In this document: one piece after another, positions 1-8,127 of the stretch | Position numbering within the stretch: the stretch's first letter is position 1 | Layout of the letters: each line of letters begins with the position of its first letter | DNA from: Clostridia bacterium | Lineage (GTDB): Bacteria > Bacillota > Clostridia > Oscillospirales > CAG-272 | NCBI GenBank assembly: GCA_017621085.1 | Contig: JAGATW010000035.1 | Span: forward strand, 1-57,605 | Direction of reading: 5' to 3' | Length of the DNA stretch: 57,605 nt | Translations under genes and position numbers: made by a program | Notes under the pieces: generated by a model | Database searches by the model: none | What the model was told of the DNA's origin: nothing | Seen by the model: only the letters and a program-made list of their open reading frames with translations

Positions 1-69
1 AGCAAATACTTGCACAATAATAAAAATTATGATAAAATAACTGTGAATTTTTCCGAAGGGATAAGTAAG

Positions 70-1884
70 ATGAACGAAAAACAGAAAAATATAAGAAACT
101 TTTCTATAATTGCTCATATCGACCATGGTAAATCAACCTTAGCAGATAGAATACTTGAATACTCTAATGCTGTTTCCAAAAGGGAGATGGAGGAGCAGCT
201 TCTTGATAATATGGACCTTGAAAGAGAAAGAGGTATTACAATTAAGGCGCGTGCTGTAAGAATTGACTATAAGCATAAGGACGGTCAAGAGTATGTCCTT
301 AACCTGATTGACACCCCCGGTCACGTTGACTTTAACTACGAGGTTTCACGCTCACTAAATGCCTGTGAGGGTGCTTTACTTGTTGTTGACTCAACACAGG
401 GTATTGAGGCACAAACACTTGCAAATGCATATCTTGCAGTTGATTGTGACCTTGAAATTGTTCCTGTTATTAACAAAATTGACTTGCCCTCTGCCGATGT
501 GGAAAGAGTAAGAGGGGAAATTGAGGATGTAATTGGTATAGTAGCCGAGGATTGCCCTGCTGTTTCTGCCAAGGTAGGCTTGAATATCGACCAGGTTCTT
601 GATGCAATCGTTGAAAAAATTCCTTGCCCACAGGGGGATGAAAGCAAACCGCTTAAATGCTTGGTTTTTGACTCACACTACAACGCATATTTAGGTGTTG
701 TTGTTTACGTGCGTGTAATTGATGGCACACTAAAGGCAGGGGACAAAATTAAGCTTATGAACACAGGGGCACAGTATGAGGTTGTTGAGGTAGGCTATCT
801 TAATGCCTTTGGCTTGCAAAAGTGTGATAAGCTTTCAGCCGGTGAGGTTGGCTATATTACCGCCAGCATTAAAACAGTTAGCGAAACAAGAGTTGGTGAT
901 ACTGTAACAACAGTTGAAAACGGAGCAGACGAGCCTTTACAGGGCTTTAAGGAAGCCTTGCCAATGGTATTTTCAGGTATTTACCCGGCTGACGGTGCAA
1001 GATATAATGACCTTCGTGATGCGCTTGAAAAGCTAAAGCTAAATGATGCTGCCTTGTCCTTCGAGCCTGAAACATCAATTGCCTTAGGCTTTGGCTTTAG
1101 ATGTGGCTTCTTAGGTCTTTTGCATATGGAAATTATACAGGAAAGACTTGAAAGAGAGTTTAACCTTGACTTAATTACCACAGCACCAAGCGTTATTTAC
1201 AAGGTAGAAAAGACAAACGGTGAAACTATAATGGTTGATAACCCATCTAACTACCCACCAACAGATACAATTAAAACAGCATACGAGCCAACAGTTAAGG
1301 CAAGCATAATCACTCCAACCGAATATGTTGGTGGTATTATGGACTTATGTCAGGACAGACGTGGTATTTTTAAGGATATGAAATACCTCGACTCAACAAG
1401 AGTAGAGCTACACTATTTAATGCCTCTTAATGAGATTGTTTACGACTTTTTTGACGCATTAAAGAGCAGAAGTAAGGGCTATGCATCTCTTGACTACGAG
1501 CTGGCAGGCTACGAGCCAAGCAATCTGGTAAAGCTTGACTTCTTGTTAAATGGCGAGGTAGTGGATGCGCTAACCTTTATTGTACACAGCGAAAAGGCAT
1601 ATGCAAGAGCAAGAAAGATTGCTGAAAAGCTAAAGGAAAATATTTCACGTCAGCTATTTGAAATTCCGATTCAAGCAGCAATTGGCTCTAAGGTTATAGC
1701 AAGAGAAACTGTAAGAGCGCTTCGCAAGGACGTTTTGGCAAAGTGCTATGGTGGTGACATTACAAGAAAGAAAAAGCTTCTTGAAAAGCAAAAAGAGGGT
1801 AAAAAGAAAATGCGTCGCTTAGGCTCGGTAGAGGTTACCCCTGAAGCGTTTATGGCTGTATTAAAGCTTGACGATAACGACTAA
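70..1884 (+). CDS. lepA: Elongation factor 4 (LepA), ribosome-associated GTPase
   Basis: 604-residue translational GTPase, the usual LepA length. It acts on the ribosome in the cytoplasm and is thought to help stalled or mis-translocated ribosomes and 30S assembly. Seen: G1 motif AHIDHGKST at residues 15-23, RERGITIKA near 52-60 (G2), DTPGHV at 81-86 (G3), NKID at 135-138 (G4), and the LepA-specific C-terminal domain ending in basic residues and a [13 protein letters not shown] segment. The frame is open upstream to the window edge, but the ATG at 70 is chosen because the protein then begins just before the G1 motif, as in the family. Its stop codon shares one base with the hemW start, so the two are co-translated. 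The promoter lies outside the window. Confidence 0.97.
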   Translation: MNEKQKNIRNFSIIAHIDHGKSTLADRILEYSNAVSKREMEEQLLDNMDLERERGITIKARAVRIDYKHKDGQEYVLNLIDTPGHVDFNYEVSRSLNACEGALLVVDSTQGIEAQTLANAYLAVDCDLEIVPVINKIDLPSADVERVRGEIEDVIGIVAEDCPAVSAKVGLNIDQVLDAIVEKIPCPQGDESKPLKCLVFDSHYNAYLGVVVYVRVIDGTLKAGDKIKLMNTGAQYEVVEVGYLNAFGLQKCDKLSAGEVGYITASIKTVSETRVGDTVTTVENGADEPLQGFKEALPMVFSGIYPADGARYNDLRDALEKLKLNDAALSFEPETSIALGFGFRCGFLGLLHMEIIQERLEREFNLDLITTAPSVIYKVEKTNGETIMVDNPSNYPPTDTIKTAYEPTVKASIITPTEYVGGIMDLCQDRRGIFKDMKYLDSTRVELHYLMPLNEIVYDFFDALKSRSKGYASLDYELAGYEPSNLVKLDFLLNGEVVDALTFIVHSEKAYARARKIAEKLKENISRQLFEIPIQAAIGSKVIARETVRALRKDVLAKCYGGDITRKKKLLEKQKEGKKKMRRLGSVEVTPEAFMAVLKLDDND

Positions 1885-3020
1885 TGAAGAATTTAGGCTT
1901 ATATATACACATTCCCTTTTGTATAAAAAAATGTGACTATTGCGACTTTTACTCCCTTTGCCACGATGAAAGGCTTGAAGAAGAATATATAAATGCATTA
2001 TGCTCACATATTAAGAAGGATGCATATCTTTACAAGGACTATTCCTTTGATACTGTATTTTTCGGTGGTGGCACTCCAAGTGTTTTATCAATCAAGAGCT
2101 TTGATAAGCTTGTAAATTGTATCAAAACTAACCTAACATTGACACAGGGTGGGGAATTTACTATTGAAGCAAACCCGGGAACTCTAAATCGTGAAAAGCT
2201 TGAATGCTATAAGAGAAATGGTGTTAATCGCTTAAGTATAGGCTTACAATCTACAAATGATAACGAGCTTTGTGGCTTAGGCAGAATACACACCTTAAGT
2301 GAATTTGAACAAGGCTACTATCTTGCAAGAGAATGTGGCTTTGACAACATAAGCATTGATATAATGTATGGCTTACCAAACCAAAAACTTGATGATTTCA
2401 AGAAAACCCTTGACCACGTGTGCGAATTTAACTCTGAACACATATCAGCATACTGCTTAAAGATTGAGGAAAATACTCCCTTTGGCAAAAAGCAAGATGC
2501 GCTGAATTTGCCAAATGATGATGAGGAGTATGAAATGTATATGGCTCTTTGCGAAGCACTTAATGAAAAGGGCTGGCAACAGTACGAAATTAGCAATTTT
2601 GCAAAGGAAAACTATAGGTCAAGACACAACCTTAAATATTGGCTAAGTCAAGAATATATCGGTTTTGGTCCATCCTCACACTCCTTTTTTGATGGCGAAC
2701 GATATTTTTATCAAAGAGATATTAAAAAGTACATAGAGGGCGTTTGTAACGGTACACCATCAAGAGTTTTGGAAAGCGAAGCTGATGAAACTCACATTAA
2801 CAAAATGGATGAATATGTTTTGCTAAAGCTAAGGCTTAGTGATGGCATATCATTAAGTGAGTTCAAAAATCGCTTTAACAAGGATTTTCTAAACGAATAT
2901 CCCAACATAGAAAAGTATGTAAAAACCGACCACGTGTCGATAAATGGCGATATTTACAGCTTTACTCCCAAGGGCTTTTTTGTAAGCAACTACATTTTAA
3001 CCGATATATTACATTTTTAA
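1884..3020 (+). CDS. hemW: Heme chaperone HemW, radical SAM protein (oxygen-independent coproporphyrinogen oxidase-like)
   Basis: 378-residue radical SAM protein. The [4Fe-4S] cluster cysteines C13, C17 and C20 lie in HIPFCIKKCDYC, GGGTPS at 61-66 is the SAM-binding GGE-like motif, and HNLKYW at 248-253 is the heme-binding signature used to tell HemW from true coproporphyrinogen dehydrogenase HemN. HemW delivers heme to membrane respiratory proteins; older annotations call it oxygen-independent coproporphyrinogen III oxidase. It overlaps the lepA stop by one base (TAATG), and lepA-hemW is a common pair in Bacillota. A hairpin terminator follows at once. Assignment as HemW rather than HemN is from family knowledge. 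Confidence 0.95.
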   Translation: MKNLGLYIHIPFCIKKCDYCDFYSLCHDERLEEEYINALCSHIKKDAYLYKDYSFDTVFFGGGTPSVLSIKSFDKLVNCIKTNLTLTQGGEFTIEANPGTLNREKLECYKRNGVNRLSIGLQSTNDNELCGLGRIHTLSEFEQGYYLARECGFDNISIDIMYGLPNQKLDDFKKTLDHVCEFNSEHISAYCLKIEENTPFGKKQDALNLPNDDEEYEMYMALCEALNEKGWQQYEISNFAKENYRSRHNLKYWLSQEYIGFGPSSHSFFDGERYFYQRDIKKYIEGVCNGTPSRVLESEADETHINKMDEYVLLKLRLSDGISLSEFKNRFNKDFLNEYPNIEKYVKTDHVSINGDIYSFTPKGFFVSNYILTDILHF

Positions 3021-3024
3021 TCTA

Positions 3025-3060
3025 AACACACTCTGTTTTGTGACGGAGTGTGTTGTTTTA
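3025..3060 (+). terminator. Rho-independent terminator after hemW
   Basis: Nine-base stem AACACACTC / GAGTGTGTT (3025-3033 with 3046-3054) followed by GTTTTA. It closes the lepA-hemW operon. Confidence 0.75.
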
Positions 3061-3114
3061 TGCAGAAAAGCTTGATTTTACTGTGAACATGATGAAAAAT
3101 ATAAAATCTCATCA

Positions 3115-3143
3115 TTGACTGTTTTAAAGAAATGTGTTAAAAT
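3115..3143 (+). promoter_or_regulatory. Sigma-A type promoter of the HTH-membrane regulator
   Basis: TTGACT at 3115-3120, a 17-base spacer and TAAAAT at 3138-3143. An inverted repeat ATGATGA (3089-3095) / TCATCAT (3109-3115) touches the -35 box and could be an autoregulatory operator; that is inference. AGGAGG at 3161-3166 is the ribosome binding site. Confidence 0.8.
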
Positions 3144-3171
3144 ATTATAACTAATAATTAAGGAGGAAGCT

Positions 3172-3867
3172 ATGGAGATTAATGAGCTTAAAAGCAATGT
3201 GGCACAAAATATCTATTATTTGCGCACAGTAAATCAAATGACCCAAAGTGAGCTTGGTGAAAAGCTTAATTATTCTGACAAGGCTATCTCCAAGTGGGAA
3301 AGAGCTGAGGGCTTACCTGATGCTTATGTTTTACACAAAATTGCTGAGATATTTGGTGTAAGCGTTGACTTTTTAATTAACGAGCATAGTGAACAAGAAA
3401 AGAAGGTAAATACCAAGCCTGCAAGAAATTTAAAAAAGCTAATAGCGAGTATAGTTTTGTGGGGTATTATAGCTGTTGCAATTTGCTTAATTGTTGTCCT
3501 TTATTTAACGACAGATAAAATTTGGTGGCAAATATTTATTTATGCTTTGCCAATTACATTTATTGTCCAAATAGTTTTATCTTGTGTTTGGTGGCGTGGC
3601 AAAGGCTCATTCTTTTATGCGTCATTGCTTAATTGGTCGATTTTCTTAATTATTTATGTAGCGCTTTTGAAATTTAATTTTTGGGAGATTTTCTTAATAG
3701 GAATTCCTGTTCAAATTGTTTTATTCCTGTGTTATAAAATAAGAATTACAATAACAGTTACTCAAAAAAATCCAAAATACTTCGTTTGGGATATGGGAAC
3801 TAATCCAAATGAGCCCAAAAAGAAAAAATCTAACAAAATTGAGGATGATAAAGAGAAAAATATTTAA
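3172..3867 (+). CDS. XRE-family HTH regulator with a C-terminal membrane domain
   Basis: 231 residues. Residues about 8-65 are a Cro/C1-type helix-turn-helix (MTQSELGEKLNYSDKAISKW, LPDAYVLHKIAEIFGVSVDFL). A short linker leads to four or so hydrophobic segments (about 88-112, 121-140, 148-165, 170-188) and a lysine-rich cytoplasmic tail. This DNA-binding head on a membrane body is common in Clostridia, but the regulated genes are unknown. A shorter relative with the same plan lies at 56401-56994; both share the LNYSDKA segment and a W-x-IFxIGxP stretch near the end. It has its own promoter and terminator, so it is monocistronic. It could sense a membrane-active compound; nothing in the sequence proves that. 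Confidence 0.85.
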   Translation: MEINELKSNVAQNIYYLRTVNQMTQSELGEKLNYSDKAISKWERAEGLPDAYVLHKIAEIFGVSVDFLINEHSEQEKKVNTKPARNLKKLIASIVLWGIIAVAICLIVVLYLTTDKIWWQIFIYALPITFIVQIVLSCVWWRGKGSFFYASLLNWSIFLIIYVALLKFNFWEIFLIGIPVQIVLFLCYKIRITITVTQKNPKYFVWDMGTNPNEPKKKKSNKIEDDKEKNI

Positions 3868-3936
3868 AAATGCGACCCAGTGTGCGATTTTTAGAATCGA
3901 TTTCAAACTCTTACCGTCTTATAATCTTCAAAAATA

Positions 3937-3967
3937 TGCACTCTACGGACAGTAGAGTGTATTTTTT
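3937..3967 (+). terminator. Terminator after the HTH-membrane regulator
   Basis: Ten-base stem (3937-3946 with 3952-3961, one G-T pair), a five-base loop and TTTTTT. It separates the regulator from fakB. Confidence 0.8.
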
Positions 3968-3990
3968 AATATAATAGAGTTAAGAATTTA

Positions 3991-4019
3991 TTAAGTAGGT
4001 AGATTTTTTTAACTATAAT
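3991..4019 (+). promoter_or_regulatory. Probable promoter of fakB-fakA
   Basis: TATAAT at 4014-4019 with TTAAGT at 3991-3996, spacer 17. The -10 is perfect but the -35 is weak (3 of 6). Confidence 0.55.
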
Positions 4020-4072
4020 TGGTAAAATAAGTACAACAGAGCTAAGCTCCAAAAGTAAAGCGAGGTACAAAA

Positions 4073-4960
4073 ATGGCAGATTACGTTTTAGCCACATGCT
4101 CAACAGCTGATATTAGCCCCGAGCACATGAAACAGAGAAATATTGAATACGTGAAGTATTCCTTTTACCTTGATGGTAAGGAATGTCAGGATGATTTAGG
4201 ACAAACAATTAGCTTTGACGATTTTTATCAAATGATGCGTGATGGAGTGGATACAAAAACCTCACAACCAAACGCACAACATTTTAAGGACTTTTTTATC
4301 CCATTTTTGAATGATGGTAAGGATGTAATTTTATTAAATCTATCCTCCGGTCTTTCAGGTGCTCAAACATCTGCAAAAATTGCTGCCGAGGAATTAAAGG
4401 ATGAATACCCGGACAGAAAGGTGTATGTAGTTGACTCCTTGGGCGCATCCTCAGGTATGGGACTTTTGGTTGATAAAATGGCTGACCTTCGTGATGAGGG
4501 TATGAACATTGATGACCTTTATGTATGGACAGAGGCAAATAAGCTAAAGCTTCACCACTGGTTCTTCTCAACTGACTTAACATTTTATGTCAAGGGTGGT
4601 AGAGTTTCAAAGGTGGCTGGCTGGTTTGGTACAGTTTTAAAGATATGCCCACTTTTGAATATGGATATGATGGGTCACTTAATTCCAAGAGAAAAAATAA
4701 GAGGCAAGGCAAACGTAATTAAGGCGATGGTTAAGAAAATGGAGGAAAATGCCATTGATGGTCTTAACTATAGTGGCAAATGCTACATTTCTCACGCAGA
4801 CTCATACGAGGATGCAAGACAGGTAGCAGACTTAATTGAAGAAAGATTTCCTAAGCTTAACGGAAAGGTATTAATAAATAGCATCGGTACAACAATCGGC
4901 TCACACACAGGCCCCGGTACTGTTGCTGTGTTCTTCTTTGGAAAGGAAAGAAATGATTAA
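4073..4960 (+). CDS. fakB: DegV-family fatty acid-binding protein (FakB)
   Basis: 295 residues, typical DegV length. DegV/FakB proteins bind one fatty acid and present it to the kinase FakA, which phosphorylates the carboxyl to acyl-phosphate for phospholipid synthesis. Seen: N-terminal STAD motif at 10-13, TSQPN at 63-67 (the family TSQPS site near the fatty acid carboxyl), LSSGLSGAQTSA, and the C-terminal IGTTIGSHTGPGTVAVFF typical of DegV. The next gene, 16 bases downstream, is the kinase, which supports FakB over an unrelated DegV role. The chain-length preference of the bound lipid cannot be read from the sequence. Start ATG is preceded by AAAGCGAGGT. Confidence 0.92.
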   Translation: MADYVLATCSTADISPEHMKQRNIEYVKYSFYLDGKECQDDLGQTISFDDFYQMMRDGVDTKTSQPNAQHFKDFFIPFLNDGKDVILLNLSSGLSGAQTSAKIAAEELKDEYPDRKVYVVDSLGASSGMGLLVDKMADLRDEGMNIDDLYVWTEANKLKLHHWFFSTDLTFYVKGGRVSKVAGWFGTVLKICPLLNMDMMGHLIPREKIRGKANVIKAMVKKMEENAIDGLNYSGKCYISHADSYEDARQVADLIEERFPKLNGKVLINSIGTTIGSHTGPGTVAVFFFGKERND

Positions 4961-4976
4961 ATAACGGAGAGTTATA

Positions 4977-6632
4977 ATGGCAGAAAATATTAAGCACGAT
5001 AAAATTAATGGCGAGGACTACAAAAACTTAATAATCAGCGCTGCCCAAAGTCTTGAGGACAGTAAGGAGGACATAAACGACCTAAACGTATTTCCTGTTC
5101 CTGACGGAGATACAGGCTCAAATATGTCAATGACAGTGGGCAATGCAGCAAGAGAGCTTTTAAAGAACGAAAATTTAACTCTTGAAGAAACAGCTGAAAC
5201 AACAGCAAAGGCTATGCTACGTGGTGCAAGAGGTAATTCGGGAGTTATAGTTAGCCTTTTATTCCGTGGAATTGCAAAGGGACTTAAAAACTCCTTTGAA
5301 TGTGATGGCGTTGCATGGGCTGAGGCACTTAAACAGGGTGTTGAGGCAGCCTATGGTGCAGTTGACCGTCCTGCTGAAGGTACAATTTTAACAGTTGCAA
5401 GAAAATGCGCTGAGGCAGCAGAAAAGGCAGCAAGAAGTGTTAATGATTTTGAATATGTTTTAGGCGTTGCGATTGAAGCAGCAGAAAAGGCTCTTGATGA
5501 AACTGTAAATCAAAATCCTGTTTTGGAAAAGGCAGGAGTAGTTGATGCGGGTGGTATGGGCTGGCTTGTTGTTATGAAGGCAATGCACCAAACACTAACA
5601 ACGGGAAAAATCGCCACCTATGAGCCAAAAACAGAAAAGGCTAAGCCAGGCGAAAAAGCAGATTTTTCAGCCTTTGATACAGAGGACATTACCTTTGGCT
5701 TCTGCACAGAATTTATAGTAAGAAAGCACGTGGCAGACAGTGATACATCAATCTTTAGGAGCTATCTTAACAGTATGGGCGATAGTCTTGTTATGATTGA
5801 CGATGGTGAAATTATCAAGGTACATGTACACACCAACGAGCCACATCAGGTTTTAGGTGAGGCACTAAAATATGGCGTATATGAAACTGTTAAGGTTGAA
5901 AATATGCGTACACAGCATACAAATAAGCTTCTTGATGAGCAAAAAAGCACAAGCCCTGAAAAAGAAATGGCAAAATATGGCTTTGTAAGTGTTGCAAGTG
6001 GTGACGGAATAGCCGAAATGTTTAAGGAATTAGGCGTTGATGTTGTAGTTGCCGGTGGACAAACAATGAACCCATCCTGTCAGGACCTATATAATGCAGT
6101 ATGCCAAATTGATGCAGAAAACATATTTATTTTACCAAACAACAAAAACATAATTATGACTGCATCACAGGTTGGTGAAATGACTGACAAGAATATAATT
6201 GTTATTCCAACAAGGTCAATCCCACAAGGATTTTCAGCCTTCCTCGGCTTTGATAGTGAGGCAGATAGCGAGGAAAACCGTGAAAGCATGACAGAATGTG
6301 CTAAGGGTGTTACAACAATGCAAATAACCTATGCTGCAAGAAACTCTAACTTTGACGGACTTGAAATCAAGGAGGGGGATTATCTTTCCCTTTGTGATGA
6401 TAAGCTATTTAAAAACGATAATAGCCTTGATAGTATAATTTCAGCCTTAGGCGAAAAAATCAAGGAAAGCGGCAAAAGCTTTGTTAGCATTTATTATGGT
6501 GAGGATGTAAGTGAAAAAGAGGCTATAAGCACTTTTGAAAAGCTTGAAATTGCAATTGATGACCCAAGCATTGAGGTTAACCTATATCAAGGAAATCAGC
6601 CGGTTTATTACTATATAATCTCAGCAGAATAA
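4977..6632 (+). CDS. fakA: Fatty acid kinase FakA (DAK2/DegV domain protein)
   Basis: 551 residues, matching FakA/YloV family length. The N-terminal DhaL-like kinase domain (about 1-200) carries VPDGDTGSNM at 41-50, whose aspartates bind Mg-ATP, plus GARGNSGVI and EGTILTVARK. The middle and C-terminal parts are the FakA-specific domains, including KVHVHTNEPHQVL and a DegV-like C-terminus. Together with the upstream FakB it would convert exogenous or released fatty acids to acyl-phosphates for PlsX/PlsY. Translation is probably coupled to fakB (ribosome site CGGAGAG just before the ATG). The operon ends with a strong terminator. Confidence 0.94.
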   Translation: MAENIKHDKINGEDYKNLIISAAQSLEDSKEDINDLNVFPVPDGDTGSNMSMTVGNAARELLKNENLTLEETAETTAKAMLRGARGNSGVIVSLLFRGIAKGLKNSFECDGVAWAEALKQGVEAAYGAVDRPAEGTILTVARKCAEAAEKAARSVNDFEYVLGVAIEAAEKALDETVNQNPVLEKAGVVDAGGMGWLVVMKAMHQTLTTGKIATYEPKTEKAKPGEKADFSAFDTEDITFGFCTEFIVRKHVADSDTSIFRSYLNSMGDSLVMIDDGEIIKVHVHTNEPHQVLGEALKYGVYETVKVENMRTQHTNKLLDEQKSTSPEKEMAKYGFVSVASGDGIAEMFKELGVDVVVAGGQTMNPSCQDLYNAVCQIDAENIFILPNNKNIIMTASQVGEMTDKNIIVIPTRSIPQGFSAFLGFDSEADSEENRESMTECAKGVTTMQITYAARNSNFDGLEIKEGDYLSLCDDKLFKNDNSLDSIISALGEKIKESGKSFVSIYYGEDVSEKEAISTFEKLEIAIDDPSIEVNLYQGNQPVYYYIISAE

Positions 6633-6637
6633 AATTA

Positions 6638-6676
6638 AATCACCTAAGGGCAGGATTGTCCTTAGGTGATTTTGTT
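6638..6676 (+). terminator. Terminator after fakA
   Basis: Twelve-base stem AATCACCTAAGG / CCTTAGGTGATT (6638-6649 with 6660-6671), then TTGTTT. Confidence 0.85.
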
Positions 6677-6680
6677 TGCA

Positions 6681-6710
6681 AAAATAAAGGGGCGAATTTA
6701 TGCCCCTTTC
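6681..6710 (-). terminator. Terminator of the ABC exporter-pyk operon
   Basis: Eight-base stem AAAGGGGC / GCCCCTTT (6686-6693 with 6702-6709). On the minus strand it is followed by ATTTTT, just after the pyk stop codon. Confidence 0.85.
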
Positions 6711-6714
6711 ACTT

Positions 6715-8127
6715 TTATATTGTTTCTAATTTAATTAGGTTAGTGTTACCACTCTCACCATTGATGATGCCACCTGTTATAATGAGCTGGTCGCCCTTTT
6801 TAAGCTTGAAAACCTCTTTTGCAGTCTTAGTTGCCATATAGAATAAAACATCAATGGAATTAACCTTCTCGGTCATTACAGGAGTAACACCCCAGGAAAG
6901 AGAAAGCTTTCTCCAGGTTTTTTCACTTGTTGTCATGCCTATAATGTCAATAGGCGCTCTAAAACGGGAAACCATTCGTGCAGTAATTCCGGAAATTGAG
7001 CATACAACAATTCCCTTAGCCTTTATATCAATAGCCATACAAGCGGTTGAGTGGGAAATTGCGTCAACAGAGTTTTTGATAATAAATCCCGAACGGGAAA
7101 AGTTCTTTGAATAATCTATGCAGCTTTCAGTCTTTTCAGCTATTTTTGACATAGTCCGAACAGTTAAAGCAGGGTATTTACCCATAGCCGTTTCACCTGA
7201 GAGCATAATAGCGCTTGTGCCGTCATAAACAGCATTTGCAACGTCGGAAATTTCAGCACGTGTAGGTCTTGGATTATGTATCATAGACTCAAGCATTTCA
7301 GTAGCGGTAATAACGCGCTTACCAAGCATTCTGCACTTAGTAATTAGATATTTTTGTGTAGATGGTACCTCTTCAAAAGGAATTTCCACACCTAAATCGC
7401 CACGTGCAACCATAATACCGTCACATTCCTTGCAAATGTCCTCTATGTTGTCAACGCCGCTTCTGTTTTCGATTTTTGCAATAATGTCAATATCTTGTCC
7501 GCCGTTAGCCTTTAAAAATGATTTAATATCAATTAAATCCTGTCGCCTTGAAACAAAGGAGCAAGCTAGAAAATCAATGTCGTTTTCAATGCCGAAAAGC
7601 AAGTCCTTTTTGTCCTGCTCACTTAGGTATTCTTGGTTTAATACCTTGTTAGGAAAGCTCATGCTCTTAGAGTTGGATAGCTCACCACCAACAATAACCT
7701 TGCAAATTGCATCTGTTTCTGTAAGTGTCTCAACCTCAAAAATAACGAGACCATTATTAACGGAAATTCTATCCCCAACATTTAAGTCCTTAATCATACC
7801 CTTGTAGCTTACGCTTACAATTTCATTTGTGCCTTCAACTTCATTGGAGGTAAATGTAAAGGTATCACCATCATTTAAGATAATCTTCCCGTCTTTAAAG
7901 GTTTTAATTCTGTATTCGGGACCTTTTGTGTCAAGCATAATTGCAATAGGTAAATTAAGCTTTTCACGAACAGATTTAATCAAATTAATCATTTTAAGAT
8001 GCTGTTCATGCGTTCCGTGTGAAAAGTTAAGTCTTGCTACATTCATGCCGGCCAAGCAAAGCTCTGTTAATGTCTTTTCATCAGAGCAAGCAGGTCCGAT
8101 TGTACATACGATTTTAGTTTTTCTCAT
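6715..8127 (-). CDS. pyk: Pyruvate kinase
   Basis: 470 residues starting MRKTKIVCTIGPACS, the normal start and length for a bacterial pyruvate kinase without the extra C-terminal PEP-utilizer domain seen in Bacillus. It converts PEP and ADP to pyruvate and ATP in glycolysis. Seen: ARLNFSHGTHEQH (K/ADP region), LDTKGPEYR, IAKIENRSGVDN with the catalytic lysine and Mg-binding glutamate, VARGDLGVE, and MLESM in the active-site region. Longer in-frame starts exist upstream but would run inside the ABC gene; the ATG at 8127 gives the conserved N-terminus. It overlaps the upstream exporter gene by 14 bases, so it is translated from the exporter mRNA. No separate promoter was seen. Confidence 0.96.
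   Translation of the reverse strand: MRKTKIVCTIGPACSDEKTLTELCLAGMNVARLNFSHGTHEQHLKMINLIKSVREKLNLPIAIMLDTKGPEYRIKTFKDGKIILNDGDTFTFTSNEVEGTNEIVSVSYKGMIKDLNVGDRISVNNGLVIFEVETLTETDAICKVIVGGELSNSKSMSFPNKVLNQEYLSEQDKKDLLFGIENDIDFLACSFVSRRQDLIDIKSFLKANGGQDIDIIAKIENRSGVDNIEDICKECDGIMVARGDLGVEIPFEEVPSTQKYLITKCRMLGKRVITATEMLESMIHNPRPTRAEISDVANAVYDGTSAIMLSGETAMGKYPALTVRTMSKIAEKTESCIDYSKNFSRSGFIIKNSVDAISHSTACMAIDIKAKGIVVCSISGITARMVSRFRAPIDIIGMTTSEKTWRKLSLSWGVTPVMTEKVNSIDVLFYMATKTAKEVFKLKKGDQLIITGGIINGESGNTNLIKLETI

Noticed and set aside
10-69. In-frame extension of lepA upstream of the ATG at 70
   Set aside because: It would add 20 residues ahead of the conserved LepA N-terminus; TTG start with no ribosome site.
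336-647. Antisense reading frame in lepA
   Set aside because: Mirror of a strongly conserved gene; no ribosome site, composition typical of a reverse-strand shadow.
6656-6841. Short plus-strand frame across the fakA/pyk terminators
   Set aside because: It runs through two terminator hairpins and into the pyk gene in antisense.
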